From Roseicyclus mahoneyensis (lineage in GTDB: Bacteria; Pseudomonadota; Alphaproteobacteria; Rhodobacterales; Rhodobacteraceae), in contig NZ_QGGW01000010.1 of the NCBI RefSeq assembly GCF_003148775.1, forward strand, positions 62,001 to 126,000: a DNA stretch of 64,000 nucleotides, in the 5' to 3' direction. Position 1 is the first letter of the stretch, and the number at the start of each line of letters is the position of its first letter. The position numbers were made by a program, and so were the translations under genes. Positions 17,925 to 27,193 of the stretch are shown piece after piece. The notes below the pieces were generated by a model that saw nothing but the letters and a program-made list of their open reading frames with translations, was not told the origin of the DNA and did not search any database.

Positions 17925-19592
17925 TTACTCCGCCGCCAGTTCGGGATGCGCGCGGCGGATGACAGGCGAAAACACCCGGTCCGAGATCGGCACGTCCCAG
18001 ACCGCCGCGCCGCCCGTCGCCGCGAAATCGGCGATGAGCGCGGGCAGCGCCGCCAGATCGGTGATCGTCTCCCCCCCGATGCCGAAACCGCGCGCGATGG
18101 CGGCAAGGTCGGTTGGGCCAAAGACGGCGCCTGCATCCGACAGCCCCTCGGCGCGCAGCTTGTGGATCTCGGACCCATAGGCTCGGTCGTTCAGGACAAT
18201 GATCAAGATGTTGAGGCCATGGCGGCGGATCGTCTCCAGCTCCTGCACATGCATCAGGAAAGAGCCATCGCCATCGAACAGCACCACGGTATCACCGGGC
18301 TTTGCAGCGGCCACACCCATGGCGAAGGAGGTGCCATTTCCAATCGCCCCGAACTCCCGGATCGTGAGGAAAGTGTCATGGCGGCGCGACGGCATATGGG
18401 CGAAGTAATAGGAGCAATGGCCCGAGGAATTCACCATCTGCCAATGACTTGGCAGGTGCTCTTCAAGTGCCGCCACAACATCGCGCGGGTCGTGCAGGCC
18501 GGATTCCTGCGGAAAAACGCTGCCATCGGCGGGGGTGGTGGCGATGCGCTCGGCCAGCTCGGCTGTGCAAAGGGTGGCGGGGCGTTGTGGGACGGCCTTG
18601 GTCAATGCCTCGACGCCCAGACGCGCATCGGCGCGCAGATGGGCATGGGAGGCGAGGCGGCCTTGCGAGATGGCCTGCGGGTCGGTGTCGATCTGCAGCA
18701 CACGCGCCTTGGGCCAGAGTTTCCCGGCATCGGCATTGTGCGAGGCCAGCGAGGAGCCGACGGCGATGACCAGATCGGTCTCGGCAAAGACCGCGCGCGC
18801 CACGTCGGAGGAAAAGCCCCCCGCGACGCCAAGGCAATGGGGATGGCCCACGAAAAGTCCGCGCGCGGGCAGCGTGGTGGCAAGGGCCGCATCCAGTTTC
18901 GCGGCAAGGGCCAGGCAAGCCTCGGCCGCGCCCGCCTCTGCCGCACCAAGCCCCGCCATCACGACGATGCGCGCTGCACCCGCCACCAGATCGGCGGCGC
19001 GTGCCACGTCATCGGGGTTGGGCGGCATGGGCGAGATGCGGGGCAGGATGTCGGTCGAGGGTGCGGGCAGGTCCGCAGGTCCGGTCCACGCGCCATGCTG
19101 CAGGTCGAAGGGCACGCCCAGCACCACGGGCTTGCGCGTCATCCGCGCCTCGAGGAAGGCGTCGCGGATCGCGGTCGGCATCCGGTCGGGCCAGTGCAGC
19201 GCGCGATAACTCGCCCCCGTCGCGGTGACAAAGGGCGCCTGATCGATGGCCTGATTGTACCAGCCCTTGGACATCGGCGCCTCGCCCGCCAGCACGACCA
19301 GCGGGATGTTGGCGCGCACCGCGGCGGGCAGCGCCGTCATCAGCTGCGTCAGGCCGGGGCCGCAGGTGACGGTGGCCAGCCCCACCTCGCCCGTCTTGCG
19401 GGCATAGGCCATGGCGGCGGCGACGGCGCAGTGTTCGTGGCGAACGTAGATCATGCGCGTTCCCAAGTCGCCCAGCCGGGTCGCGACATTCATGTTCGCA
19501 TCGCCCAGAAGCGCGAAACAGGTCCCCGTCCCTTCCTGCGCGATGGCGCGGGCGAGCATGTCAAAGACCATCGGGCCGCTGCCATAGGACAT
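17925..19592 (-). CDS. ThDP-dependent enzyme of the acetolactate synthase / 2-oxoacid decarboxylase family
   Basis: A 555-residue protein with all three domains. The N-terminal PYR domain contains the catalytic glutamate region (YVRHEHCAVAAAMAYAR), the middle domain is FAD/NAD-like (IVVMAGLGAAEAGAAE), and the C-terminal PP domain carries the thiamine motif FDGDGSFLMHVQELETIRRHGLNILIIVLND. The GDGSF to LND spacing is that of ThDP enzymes. The subfamily resembles those annotated as thiamine pyrophosphate-binding proteins near 2-oxoacid metabolism rather than true IlvB. The ribosome site (GGAGGG) lies in the end of the PrpF gene. In the operon it would decarboxylate or carboligate a 2-oxo acid. 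Confidence 0.8.
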   Translation of the reverse strand: MSYGSGPMVFDMLARAIAQEGTGTCFALLGDANMNVATRLGDLGTRMIYVRHEHCAVAAAMAYARKTGEVGLATVTCGPGLTQLMTALPAAVRANIPLVVLAGEAPMSKGWYNQAIDQAPFVTATGASYRALHWPDRMPTAIRDAFLEARMTRKPVVLGVPFDLQHGAWTGPADLPAPSTDILPRISPMPPNPDDVARAADLVAGAARIVVMAGLGAAEAGAAEACLALAAKLDAALATTLPARGLFVGHPHCLGVAGGFSSDVARAVFAETDLVIAVGSSLASHNADAGKLWPKARVLQIDTDPQAISQGRLASHAHLRADARLGVEALTKAVPQRPATLCTAELAERIATTPADGSVFPQESGLHDPRDVVAALEEHLPSHWQMVNSSGHCSYYFAHMPSRRHDTFLTIREFGAIGNGTSFAMGVAAAKPGDTVVLFDGDGSFLMHVQELETIRRHGLNILIIVLNDRAYGSEIHKLRAEGLSDAGAVFGPTDLAAIARGFGIGGETITDLAALPALIADFAATGGAAVWDVPISDRVFSPVIRRAHPELAAE

Positions 19593-19595
19593 CGT

Positions 19596-20687
19596 TCAGC
19601 CCTCCATCAGATGCGAGGGCACGAAGATCTCGCCCCGCGCGATCATGCGCGCGGTGCGCACGACGCCCGCCGAATGGAACTCGAACGCGTTCCCGTCGCG
19701 GGTGAAGGTGACAAGCACCTCCATCACGCCCATCGGATGTTCGATATGGATCATCTCGGGCGAACCCGTGACCGGGGCGGCGATGCCCTCGGCCACGGTG
19801 CCCGGCGCGATGGCACAGGCGGCAAGGCATTGCGAGCCGGTGACGGCCAGCGACGGATGCGTATCCCACGGCATAAAGTAGCGGGTGGTGAAATGCGCAC
19901 CGGGGATGCGGGCGGGCGCGATCAGACCCAGTTTCGGCGTGACGGATTTTGTCACATCGCCCAGCCCCATCAATTCGCCGGCTTTCATGCGGATGGGTTC
20001 CATCTTGGCGAACAGCGCCTTGTTCTCGTTCAGCTCGGCCGCCGTCTCGTAGCCCGTGATGCCGAAGTCGGATGCGCGCGCGATCATCATCGGCATGGCG
20101 ACATCGACGCAGGACACCTCCACCCCGTCGATCACGTCGATCCGGTTGCCGGTGGGGAACATCTTGCCGGTGCGCGATCCGACCACGTCGAGGAAGTTGA
20201 GCGCCACGGGCGCCGCCGTGCCCGGCACGCCCGCAATCTCGGTATCGCCCGCATAGGACACCCGGCCACCGGGCGTCTGCACCTGCGCCTCGACCAGTGC
20301 GCCGGTGTTGACGGCGCGGATGCGCACGGGCGTGACCTCGCCCGTCACGGGGACCAGCCCCATCTCGATGGCCGCGGGGCCGACGGCCACCAGCATGTTG
20401 CCGCAGGTCGGCCCGAAATCGACCATCCGCTCGGTGACGGAGACCTGAGCGAAGAAATAGTCTATATCGGCCAAGGGGTCATCAGACCGCGACAACATCG
20501 CCACCTTGGTCGTGACCGCATTGCCGCCGCCGACCCCGTCGATGTTCAGCGGATGGCCCGCGCCCACGGCGGCGATCAGCACCTCGGCCAGACGGTCGCG
20601 GTCGGCGGGCAGGTCGGCGCGGTTGAAATAGGGCCCGCGCGAGGTGCCGCCGCGCATGAAGTGAAAGGGGATCGCGGTCTGTGTCAT
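19596..20687 (-). CDS. PrpF-family isomerase (second paralogue in the window)
   Basis: A 363-residue PrpF-fold protein with FHFMRGGTSRGPYF at the start, lysine in VTTKVAML and cysteine in GPTCGNML. The family includes aconitate delta-isomerase, 2-methylaconitate isomerase and 4-oxalomesaconate tautomerase. The ATG overlaps the stop of the dehydrogenase gene (ATGA). Located between a beta-decarboxylating dehydrogenase and a ThDP enzyme, downstream of a tricarboxylate transporter, it is probably a double-bond isomerase of an unsaturated tricarboxylate. It is clearly diverged from the galD homologue at 14692. Confidence 0.85.
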   Translation of the reverse strand: MTQTAIPFHFMRGGTSRGPYFNRADLPADRDRLAEVLIAAVGAGHPLNIDGVGGGNAVTTKVAMLSRSDDPLADIDYFFAQVSVTERMVDFGPTCGNMLVAVGPAAIEMGLVPVTGEVTPVRIRAVNTGALVEAQVQTPGGRVSYAGDTEIAGVPGTAAPVALNFLDVVGSRTGKMFPTGNRIDVIDGVEVSCVDVAMPMMIARASDFGITGYETAAELNENKALFAKMEPIRMKAGELMGLGDVTKSVTPKLGLIAPARIPGAHFTTRYFMPWDTHPSLAVTGSQCLAACAIAPGTVAEGIAAPVTGSPEMIHIEHPMGVMEVLVTFTRDGNAFEFHSAGVVRTARMIARGEIFVPSHLMEG

Positions 20688-21745
20688 CTGTCTGCCTGTG
20701 CGATATGGTCAAGGATGGTGCGGGTCATGGCCCGCGTGCCCGCGGTGCCGCCCAGATCGGGCGTGCGAGTGTGAGGATTTGCCAGCGCCGCGTCGAGTGC
20801 TGCCATGATGGTATCGGCGGGGCCGGGATGGCCAAGATGGGCAAGCAGCATCGCCACAGACCCGATCAGCGAGCCGGGATTGGCGCGGTCCTGCCCCGCG
20901 ATATCGGGGGCCGAACCGTGCTGCGCCTGGGCCACCGCATGGGTGGCGCCATGGTTGAGCGAGGCGGCAAGGCCAAGCCCGCCGGCCAGTTCGGCCGCCA
21001 GATCGGACAGGATGTCGCCATACATGTTGGTCGCCACGATCACATCGAAACGGGTCGGGTCGCGCACCAGCAGGGCGGCGGCGCTGTCGACAAGGATTTC
21101 CTCGACGGCCACGCCCGGATGATCGGCGGCCACCGCGCGCACGGCCTCTAGGAACAACCCGTCCGACAGGCGCAGCACATTGGCCTTGTGGATCACGGCG
21201 ACGCGTTTGCGCGGGCGGCGTTCGGCCAGCGCAAAGGCGGATTGCGCGATGGCCGTGCTGTTTTCGCGCGTGATCTTGCGCATGGCGATGGCCAGATCGG
21301 GCGTCGGCATCACCTCGCCGGGCCCCATGTGCATGTTGCGGTCGGCGTAGAAGCCTTCGAGGTTCTCGCGCACCACCACCATGTCGACGGCATGACCCGT
21401 GGGTGTCGGCACGCCGGGGCGCGACCGCGCGGGGCGGATGTTGGCGTAAAGCTGCAAACTCTTGCGCAACACGCCCGAGGGGTTCAGCCCGCCCTCGGCC
21501 ACGGGCGGATAAGCGTTGTGCGAAACGGGGCCAAGGATGATGCCCTGCGCTGCCCGTGCCGCAGCCATCACCGCCTCGGGGATGGTGGTGCCGTGCCGGG
21601 CAAGTGCCGCAAATCCGATCTCGTGGCGGTCAAGCGCCAGTGTCACGCCATGCGCCGCGCAGGCCGCCACGGCCACCTCTTCGGTGGCCGCGACGATCTC
21701 GGGTCCGATCCCGTCCCCGGCGAGGGAAAGGAAGCGCAGGCTCAT
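20684..21745 (-). CDS. Isocitrate/isopropylmalate dehydrogenase family protein
   Basis: A 353-residue beta-decarboxylating dehydrogenase. The N-terminus [15 protein letters not shown], the substrate/catalytic segment [15 protein letters not shown] and the metal-binding [29 protein letters not shown] are all present. Family members oxidise a (2R,3S)-2-hydroxyacid at C2 and decarboxylate at C3; subgroups act on isocitrate, isopropylmalate, tartrate or homoisocitrate. The substrate-specificity region cannot be resolved by eye. It overlaps tctAB upstream and the PrpF gene downstream by 4 bp each, so it is tightly coupled to both. Confidence 0.88.
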   Translation of the reverse strand: MSLRFLSLAGDGIGPEIVAATEEVAVAACAAHGVTLALDRHEIGFAALARHGTTIPEAVMAAARAAQGIILGPVSHNAYPPVAEGGLNPSGVLRKSLQLYANIRPARSRPGVPTPTGHAVDMVVVRENLEGFYADRNMHMGPGEVMPTPDLAIAMRKITRENSTAIAQSAFALAERRPRKRVAVIHKANVLRLSDGLFLEAVRAVAADHPGVAVEEILVDSAAALLVRDPTRFDVIVATNMYGDILSDLAAELAGGLGLAASLNHGATHAVAQAQHGSAPDIAGQDRANPGSLIGSVAMLLAHLGHPGPADTIMAALDAALANPHTRTPDLGGTAGTRAMTRTILDHIAQADR

Positions 21746-23757
21746 CTGAGCGGCCAGGGCATGTCGATGACATCTTGCAGCAGGCCGGGCGGGAATTCAC
21801 GGCCCAGAACCCAGGCGAGGAAGACGATAAAGCTCACCCCCGCCGCCGTGTAGAGGACGGCAGAAAGCCAGGACAGGCCTGCGCGCACCCGGAAGAAAGC
21901 CACCATGAAGAGCGACAGCGCGATGATCAGCCCGAACAGGCCCGTCAGCACCAGAAGGCCAAGGAACCACGACAGGGTCCACCACAACCCGTGCGGGGCC
22001 GCGCCATCGGTGCCACCCGCCTCGAGGTCGATGAAGAGGTCGTCGGTCTCGGCGCGGCGCATCATCTTGCCCAGCATCGCAAGGCAGGCGATCAGGGTCA
22101 CGATGCCCACGGTCAGCGGGAACACCTTGTCGCCGAAGCGGTCGATCGTGGCGGCATCCGCGACAGAGATCGCCACATAGGCCGTGATCGCCAGCAAGAA
22201 GACGAAGGGCGCCCGTTTGCCGCCGGTATAGGTGTCGATGTTCTCCCGGATGTTCTTGGATTGTCTCAGACCGATGATGATCGACAGCACCGTGAGGATC
22301 AGGATTGTCACCGTGATCGGCGTCACGATATAGTCGATCCCCGCCTCGAAACTGCGGCGGAACCGGGCGGATGCGATCTGGGTCGCCATGTTGGTGAACT
22401 GCTCGGCCTGATGGGACAGAACAAAGCCGATCAGGAAGGCAGGGCGCGAGAAATCGAACCGGCGCAGCAAGATGCCGATGATGCCGATGCCCACCAGCGC
22501 GACCAGATCGCCCAGCGACTGCCGCGACTGGAAGGCGGCAAACGCGATCATCATGAACAAGAAGGGCGCCATCAGCGTGAAGCGGATGGTGGTGAGTTTC
22601 GCGATCTGCCCCGACAAGAGCACGCAAAGCCCCGCGCCGAGCACGTTGGCCAGCGCCAGCGACCAGACGATGGTGTAGGTGATGTCTAGGTCTTGCCGGA
22701 TCATCGCGGGCCCGGGCGACATGCCCAAAAGCGCCAGACCGCCAAGGAACACCGCCATCGACCCCGAACCGGGGATGCCGAAGATCAGCGTCGGCACGAG
22801 GCCCCCGCCCTCCTTGGCATTGTTGGAGCTTTCGGGCGCGATCACGCCGCGGATGTCGCCCTGACCGAACTGGTCGCGGTTCTTGGCCGATTGCACGGCA
22901 TAGCCATAGGCGATCCAGTCCACCACCGACCCGCCAAGGCCGGGGATGATGCCGACGGTCACGCCGATGGCCGCGCATTTCGTCGACAGCCACTTGTTGC
23001 GCCACCAATCGCGCAGACCATCGGTCCAACCGCGACCGAGCCCGCCGGAACTGGAGATCGAGCTGTCCTGCCGGAGGAGCGAAATAACCTCGGGGATGGC
23101 GTAGATGCCAAGGCCCACGATCACCAGTTGGAAGCCTTCGACAAGATAGGGAATGTCATAGGTCGACATGCGCAGCGACCCGCCCGCGGGCGCCGATCCG
23201 ATGGTGCCCGCCAGCAGGCCGATGCCGCAGGCGATGACGCCCTTCATCGGCACACGGCCGGCCAGAATGGCAACCATCGACATGCCGAGGATGGTGATCA
23301 TCATCATCTCGGGCAGCCCGAAGGCAAGGATCAGCGGGCGCGCGACAAAGATGATGCAGGTCAGGACGGCAGCACCCAGTAGTCCGCCGTAAAGCGACGA
23401 GATGAAGGCTGCGGCCAGTGCGCGGCCCGCCTCGCCCTTGCGGGCCAGCGGAAAGCCGTCAAGCACGGTCGCCTGGCTGGCCGACGAACCGGGAATGCCC
23501 AGAAGAACCGAAGAAAACGTGTCCGAGGTCGGGATCACCGCGATCAGGCCGACCATCAGGGCCAGTCCCGACACCGGTTCCATGCCGAACATGAAGGGCA
23601 GCACCAGCGACAGGCCCGCGATGCCGCCAAGGCCCGGCAGCACGCCGATGGACAAGCCCAGCAAAACGCCCGCCATCAGGTACATCAGTTGGGTGGGCTG
23701 GAATACGAGCGTCAGGGCCTCGCCGAGAGCCGGCAAGGCAATGGTCAGGATGTCCAT
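21742..23757 (-). CDS. tctA: Tripartite tricarboxylate transporter, fused TctA-TctB membrane protein
   Basis: A 671-residue membrane protein. Residues 1 to about 500 are TctA, the large translocating subunit, with the conserved GVLPGLGG and LLGIPGSSASQATVLDG loops and their second-half repeat (GIIPGLGGSVVDWIAYG, LIFGIPGSGSMAVFLGG). The last ~150 residues (from about RAPFVFLLAITAYVAISVAD) have the four-helix look of TctB, which is normally a separate small subunit. No separate tctB gene is seen nearby. It lies downstream of tctC and feeds into the catabolic genes by 4-bp overlap. Confidence 0.88.
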   Translation of the reverse strand: MDILTIALPALGEALTLVFQPTQLMYLMAGVLLGLSIGVLPGLGGIAGLSLVLPFMFGMEPVSGLALMVGLIAVIPTSDTFSSVLLGIPGSSASQATVLDGFPLARKGEAGRALAAAFISSLYGGLLGAAVLTCIIFVARPLILAFGLPEMMMITILGMSMVAILAGRVPMKGVIACGIGLLAGTIGSAPAGGSLRMSTYDIPYLVEGFQLVIVGLGIYAIPEVISLLRQDSSISSSGGLGRGWTDGLRDWWRNKWLSTKCAAIGVTVGIIPGLGGSVVDWIAYGYAVQSAKNRDQFGQGDIRGVIAPESSNNAKEGGGLVPTLIFGIPGSGSMAVFLGGLALLGMSPGPAMIRQDLDITYTIVWSLALANVLGAGLCVLLSGQIAKLTTIRFTLMAPFLFMMIAFAAFQSRQSLGDLVALVGIGIIGILLRRFDFSRPAFLIGFVLSHQAEQFTNMATQIASARFRRSFEAGIDYIVTPITVTILILTVLSIIIGLRQSKNIRENIDTYTGGKRAPFVFLLAITAYVAISVADAATIDRFGDKVFPLTVGIVTLIACLAMLGKMMRRAETDDLFIDLEAGGTDGAAPHGLWWTLSWFLGLLVLTGLFGLIIALSLFMVAFFRVRAGLSWLSAVLYTAAGVSFIVFLAWVLGREFPPGLLQDVIDMPWPLR

Positions 23758-23789
23758 GGGCGTCTCCCCCGGGGGCCGTCAGGAAAGCG

Positions 23790-23814
23790 CCCCCTGCACG
23801 CAGCGCGCAGGGGG
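23790..23814 (-). terminator. Hairpin between tctC and tctAB
   Basis: An 8-bp GC stem (CCCCCTGC / GCAGGGGG) with a 9-nt loop lies in the 75-bp gap after the tctC stop, on the transcribed minus strand. It has no long T-run. It probably stabilises the tctC message or partly terminates, as at the other binding-protein genes in this window. Confidence 0.6.
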
Positions 23815-23832
23815 CCGTGGATGTGCCGCGGG

Positions 23833-24933
23833 TTATTCCAGCGTCACGCCGTAATCTTCGCGCAGCCAATCGAGGACGTACTGGCGCGCCTCATCGGACA
23901 CCGTGATCGCCGCTTCGTGCGCCACAAGCGCCGCCGGGCCGATCATCTGGGGATAGACACCCAGTTCGGCCGCCGAGATTTCGGCGAAATCGGGACGCGC
24001 AAGGATTCCGGCCATCGCCGCCTCATACATCGCAACCACCTCGGGGGATGCGGTGCCGGGCAGGTAGACCAGCTTTTGCGCCGCGAAACCCGACACGAAG
24101 AAGGCACTCCATGCTTCCCAGGCCACGCCTTCGGTCTCGCAGCCTTCGGTCGCGTCGCAGATTTCGGCAAAGGTCGGGATGTCGGGGAAGGTCGGATCAC
24201 GCACGACATTGCCGTCGTTGTCCAAAATGCCCCAGGTCATGACCGGAACGGCCAGACCCTGATCCACCAGCGGCTGGACGTTGCGGATGTAGGCCGACGA
24301 TGTCTGATAGTCGATATTGGCCTCGCCCCGCTCGAACATCAGGCGACCGTCACCGCGGCCCTCGATGCCGAACACCGGCTCGACCTGAAGGCCCAGCATG
24401 CGGAAGGCCAGAAGCGGCACCAGATCGAGCGTCGTGGCGCCCTGGCTGCCGAAGATGAAGAATTCGTCTTGCAGGTCATCCATGTCGCCGTCGAAGCGCG
24501 CACCCAGATCGGCGGGCAGGTAGACGACGCCGCCGGTTCCCGAGGCCAGAACCGGGGTCCAGTCGCGGTATTCGTAGCGCACGCGCGGGTCGCGCAGTAG
24601 ATAGGGGAACTGGGTCGAGCCCGAGGTGCCGAACACCAGCGTGCCGTTGTCGGTGGTCTGCTCGGCAAACCAGTTGGCCCCCGCGGTCGAGCCCGCACCC
24701 GGGCGGTAGCGCACGACGACGGTGGGGTTGCCTTCGAGCGCCTGGCTCATAAGCGGTGCGAAGAAGTTGGCCCAGGTCGCCGAGCCGCCCGATTCCGAAA
24801 AGGGGATCACGAAGTCGACGGTGGCACCCGACAGGTCAGCGCGCGCCATCTGCGGCGCGCCTGCGGTCATCGCAAGCACGGATACGGCAACAAGGCCCAG
24901 CGCCTTGCGGCGCGTGGTCGAAAGATTGATCAT
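23833..24933 (-). CDS. tctC: Tripartite tricarboxylate transporter, periplasmic binding protein
   Basis: A 366-residue TctC/Bug-family receptor. The signal sequence has TRRKALGLVAVSVLAMTAGAPQMARA, with an R-R pair and hydrophobic core. Mature text includes VDFVIPFSESGGSATWANFFAPLM, the family ligand-site start. It is the promoter-proximal gene of the operon and has a strong ribosome site (GGGAGGAC). It is divergent from tctDE, which in known Tct systems activates tctC expression in response to citrate-like substrates. The exact tricarboxylate is not evident. Confidence 0.85.
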   Translation of the reverse strand: MINLSTTRRKALGLVAVSVLAMTAGAPQMARADLSGATVDFVIPFSESGGSATWANFFAPLMSQALEGNPTVVVRYRPGAGSTAGANWFAEQTTDNGTLVFGTSGSTQFPYLLRDPRVRYEYRDWTPVLASGTGGVVYLPADLGARFDGDMDDLQDEFFIFGSQGATTLDLVPLLAFRMLGLQVEPVFGIEGRGDGRLMFERGEANIDYQTSSAYIRNVQPLVDQGLAVPVMTWGILDNDGNVVRDPTFPDIPTFAEICDATEGCETEGVAWEAWSAFFVSGFAAQKLVYLPGTASPEVVAMYEAAMAGILARPDFAEISAAELGVYPQMIGPAALVAHEAAITVSDEARQYVLDWLREDYGVTLE

Positions 24934-25073
24934 GTCGTCCTCCCAAAGTGACCGCAGGCTCCCCCCCGCGGTCGGTTGTGCAAGATGTCATCGCACCTTG
25001 ATGCGGGGGTGATGACCTGCGAACCTTGCGCGAAGCTGTCGTGGGTCGGGAAAACTTCAGGAAGGGTGGCCCG
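24934..25073. promoter_or_regulatory. Divergent tctC / tctD control region
   Basis: This 140-bp region separates the tct transport-catabolic operon from its probable two-component regulators and is the expected binding target of TctD. I see no clean direct repeat that I would call the TctD site. Confidence 0.55.
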
Positions 25074-25754
25074 GTGCGGATCGTTCTGGTCGAGGACAAT
25101 GAGGCGTTGGCCAAGGGCATCTCCTATCGCCTGCAAGATCTCGGGCACGGGGTCGATCACCTTGCGCGTGGCGACGAGGCCGAACCGTTCTTGCGCCAAG
25201 AGGCCTGGGACCTGCTGATCCTCGACATCAACCTGCCCGGCATGGACGGCCTGACCCTCCTGCGCGGCTTGCGCGGGCGCGACGACGAGCGGCCGGTGCT
25301 GATCCTGACCGCGCAATCGGAGACGGAGCAGCGCGTGAAGGGTCTGGACGCGGGCGCCGATGACTACCTCGTGAAACCCTTCGAGATGGACGAGCTGGTG
25401 GCGCGGGTGCGCGCGATTTCACGGCGCAGTCCCCGCCCGATCCGGCGCATCCTGAGCCTTGGCGCGGTGCAGCTTGATTGTGACGCGCGGCAGGTCACCA
25501 TCGGGGCCGACCCCGTCGCCCTGCCCCGACGCGAAGTCAGCTTGCTGGAAAAGCTGCTGAGCGCCCAAGGGCGTTCGGTGTCCAAGCAAGACATCCTCGA
25601 CCATCTCTACGGCACCGGCTCGGACGTCGAGGAAGCGGCCGTCGAGGTTCATATCTCGCGCCTGCGCAAGCGGCTGAAACCCCATGGACTGTCGATCCGC
25701 GTGCAGCGCGGCATCGGCTACAGCCTGACAGATGGCGAAAGGGGGGCGGCATGA
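25074..25754 (+). CDS. tctD: Response regulator, OmpR family (TctD-like)
   Basis: A 226-residue OmpR/PhoB regulator. The receiver domain has acidic pocket E-D (VEDNEA), phospho-acceptor Asp in LLILDINLPGMDG and Lys in YLVKPFEMDELVARVR. The C-terminal winged helix contains LPRREVSLLEKLL and HISRLRKRL. I chose the GTG at 25074 because AGGAAGG precedes it and the protein then begins exactly at the receiver strand (VRIVLVEDNE); a TTG at 25026 would add 16 unlikely residues. It overlaps tctE by 4 bp and is divergent from tctC. Confidence 0.9.
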   Translation: MRIVLVEDNEALAKGISYRLQDLGHGVDHLARGDEAEPFLRQEAWDLLILDINLPGMDGLTLLRGLRGRDDERPVLILTAQSETEQRVKGLDAGADDYLVKPFEMDELVARVRAISRRSPRPIRRILSLGAVQLDCDARQVTIGADPVALPRREVSLLEKLLSAQGRSVSKQDILDHLYGTGSDVEEAAVEVHISRLRKRLKPHGLSIRVQRGIGYSLTDGERGAA

Positions 25755-27187
25755 GGGCCTCGACCTCGCTCAGGCTGCGGCTGACGGTCATCATCTTGCT
25801 TCCGTTGCTCGTGATCGCGCTGGCGGTGGGGTTCTGGCAGGTGCGCGACGCCCGCGTGCAGGCGGCGGGTATCTTCGACCGTAGCCTTCTGACCGTGGCG
25901 CTGGCGGTCAAGGGCGACGTGGCGCGCTCGAACGGCAACGCGGTGTCGCTGGAAACCCGTGACCTGCTGGCCGATACCTCGGGCGGTCCGGTGTTCTACC
26001 ATGTCCATGCGCCCAACGGCTATTACGTCACGGGGTTTGCCACGCCGCCGGTGCGGCTCAACCCGGACCCGGACGCGGGCGACAGCCCCTACTCCTACTA
26101 CAATTCCACCTATTACGGCGAAGAGGTCCGCGCGCTGCGCCTGCGCGACGTGACCACGGTGGACGGCATCACCGGCACCTTCACCATCACGGTCTGGCAA
26201 CAGGTCGAGGTGCGCGACGCGCTGATGCGCGATCTGGCCGGGCGGGCCTTTGTGGTCATGGCAGTGCTGATCGGAACCGTGGCCTTCGTGGTCTGGTTCG
26301 GCGTGCTGCGCGGTCTGCGCCCCTTGCTGGATCTGGAAGATGCGATCTCGCAGCGCTCCTCGGACGACCTTTCCCCGATCCGCCGCCCGGTTCCGCCCGA
26401 GATCCGCGGCCTCGTCAAGCGGCTGAACCTTTTGTTCGGGCAGGTCGAGGCGTCGATGGCGCGGCAGGCAAGCTTTATCTCGAATGCGGCGCATCAGTTG
26501 CGCAACCCGATCGCGGGCGTTCTGGCGATGGCCGAGGCCGTGCGCTCGGCCCCGACGGATCGCGCCGCGCGCGACCGGGCGGGCGAATTGCTGGTCTCGG
26601 CCCGCGACCTCAAGGATCTGGCCAACAAGCTTTTGACGCTGGAGCGCGCAAGCCATGCAGGCGAGCGCCGCGAGCCGCTGGAACTGGGCGAGGCGCTGGA
26701 GGATGTGGTCGACCGCTACCGCGCCGCCGCCCGTGCGCGCGGCGTAGCACTGACCATCGCGCTGCCCGATGACGAGATCTGCGTCTCGGCCGATCCGGTG
26801 ATGCTGCGCGAGGCCTTGGGCAACCTGATCGACAATGCACTGAAACACGGTGGGCCGGACCTCGGGCGGATCGCCGTATCACTGGCCGCCGAGACCGACC
26901 GTGCCCTGATCCGCGTCACCGATGACGGCCGCGGCGTGGCCGCCAAGGATGTCGAGACGGTGCTGGCGCGCTTCGGTCAGGCAGGGCCGTCCGAGGGCAG
27001 CGGTCTGGGCCTGTCCATCGCCGAGACGGTGGCGCTGTCGCATGGCGGCGGTGTCGCGCTGGACCGGTCCGAGGGCGGTGGACTGTCGGTCTCGGTCAGC
27101 CTGCCCTTGCCGACGGGGACCGCGCCCCCCCTGCCCCGCGCGCCACGTCCGATGCCCCTGCCATCGCGGGCGGCCCCTGCCGAATAG
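25751..27187 (+). CDS. tctE: Sensor histidine kinase (TctE-like)
   Basis: A 478-residue membrane kinase. TM1 lies at about residues 12-32, a 150-residue periplasmic sensor of the TctE N-terminal type follows, and TM2 is at about 168-190. The phospho-acceptor is in NAAHQLRNPIAGVLAM. The ATP-binding boxes are LGNLIDNALKHGG, DDGRGV and GSGLGLSIAETVALSHGG. The proline-rich C-terminal tail is unusual but short. It is paired with the response regulator by a 4-bp overlap and probably senses the tricarboxylate imported by TctABC. Confidence 0.9.
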   Translation: MRASTSLRLRLTVIILLPLLVIALAVGFWQVRDARVQAAGIFDRSLLTVALAVKGDVARSNGNAVSLETRDLLADTSGGPVFYHVHAPNGYYVTGFATPPVRLNPDPDAGDSPYSYYNSTYYGEEVRALRLRDVTTVDGITGTFTITVWQQVEVRDALMRDLAGRAFVVMAVLIGTVAFVVWFGVLRGLRPLLDLEDAISQRSSDDLSPIRRPVPPEIRGLVKRLNLLFGQVEASMARQASFISNAAHQLRNPIAGVLAMAEAVRSAPTDRAARDRAGELLVSARDLKDLANKLLTLERASHAGERREPLELGEALEDVVDRYRAAARARGVALTIALPDDEICVSADPVMLREALGNLIDNALKHGGPDLGRIAVSLAAETDRALIRVTDDGRGVAAKDVETVLARFGQAGPSEGSGLGLSIAETVALSHGGGVALDRSEGGGLSVSVSLPLPTGTAPPLPRAPRPMPLPSRAAPAE

Positions 27188-27193
27188 CGCGCC

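Noticed and set aside
16893-20774. A very long plus-strand open frame (about 1290 codons) antisense to the dehydrogenase, ThDP enzyme and PrpF genes.
   Set aside because: It is rich in Arg/Gly/His with no domain, and it mirrors the codon third-position GC bias of genuine genes on the other strand.
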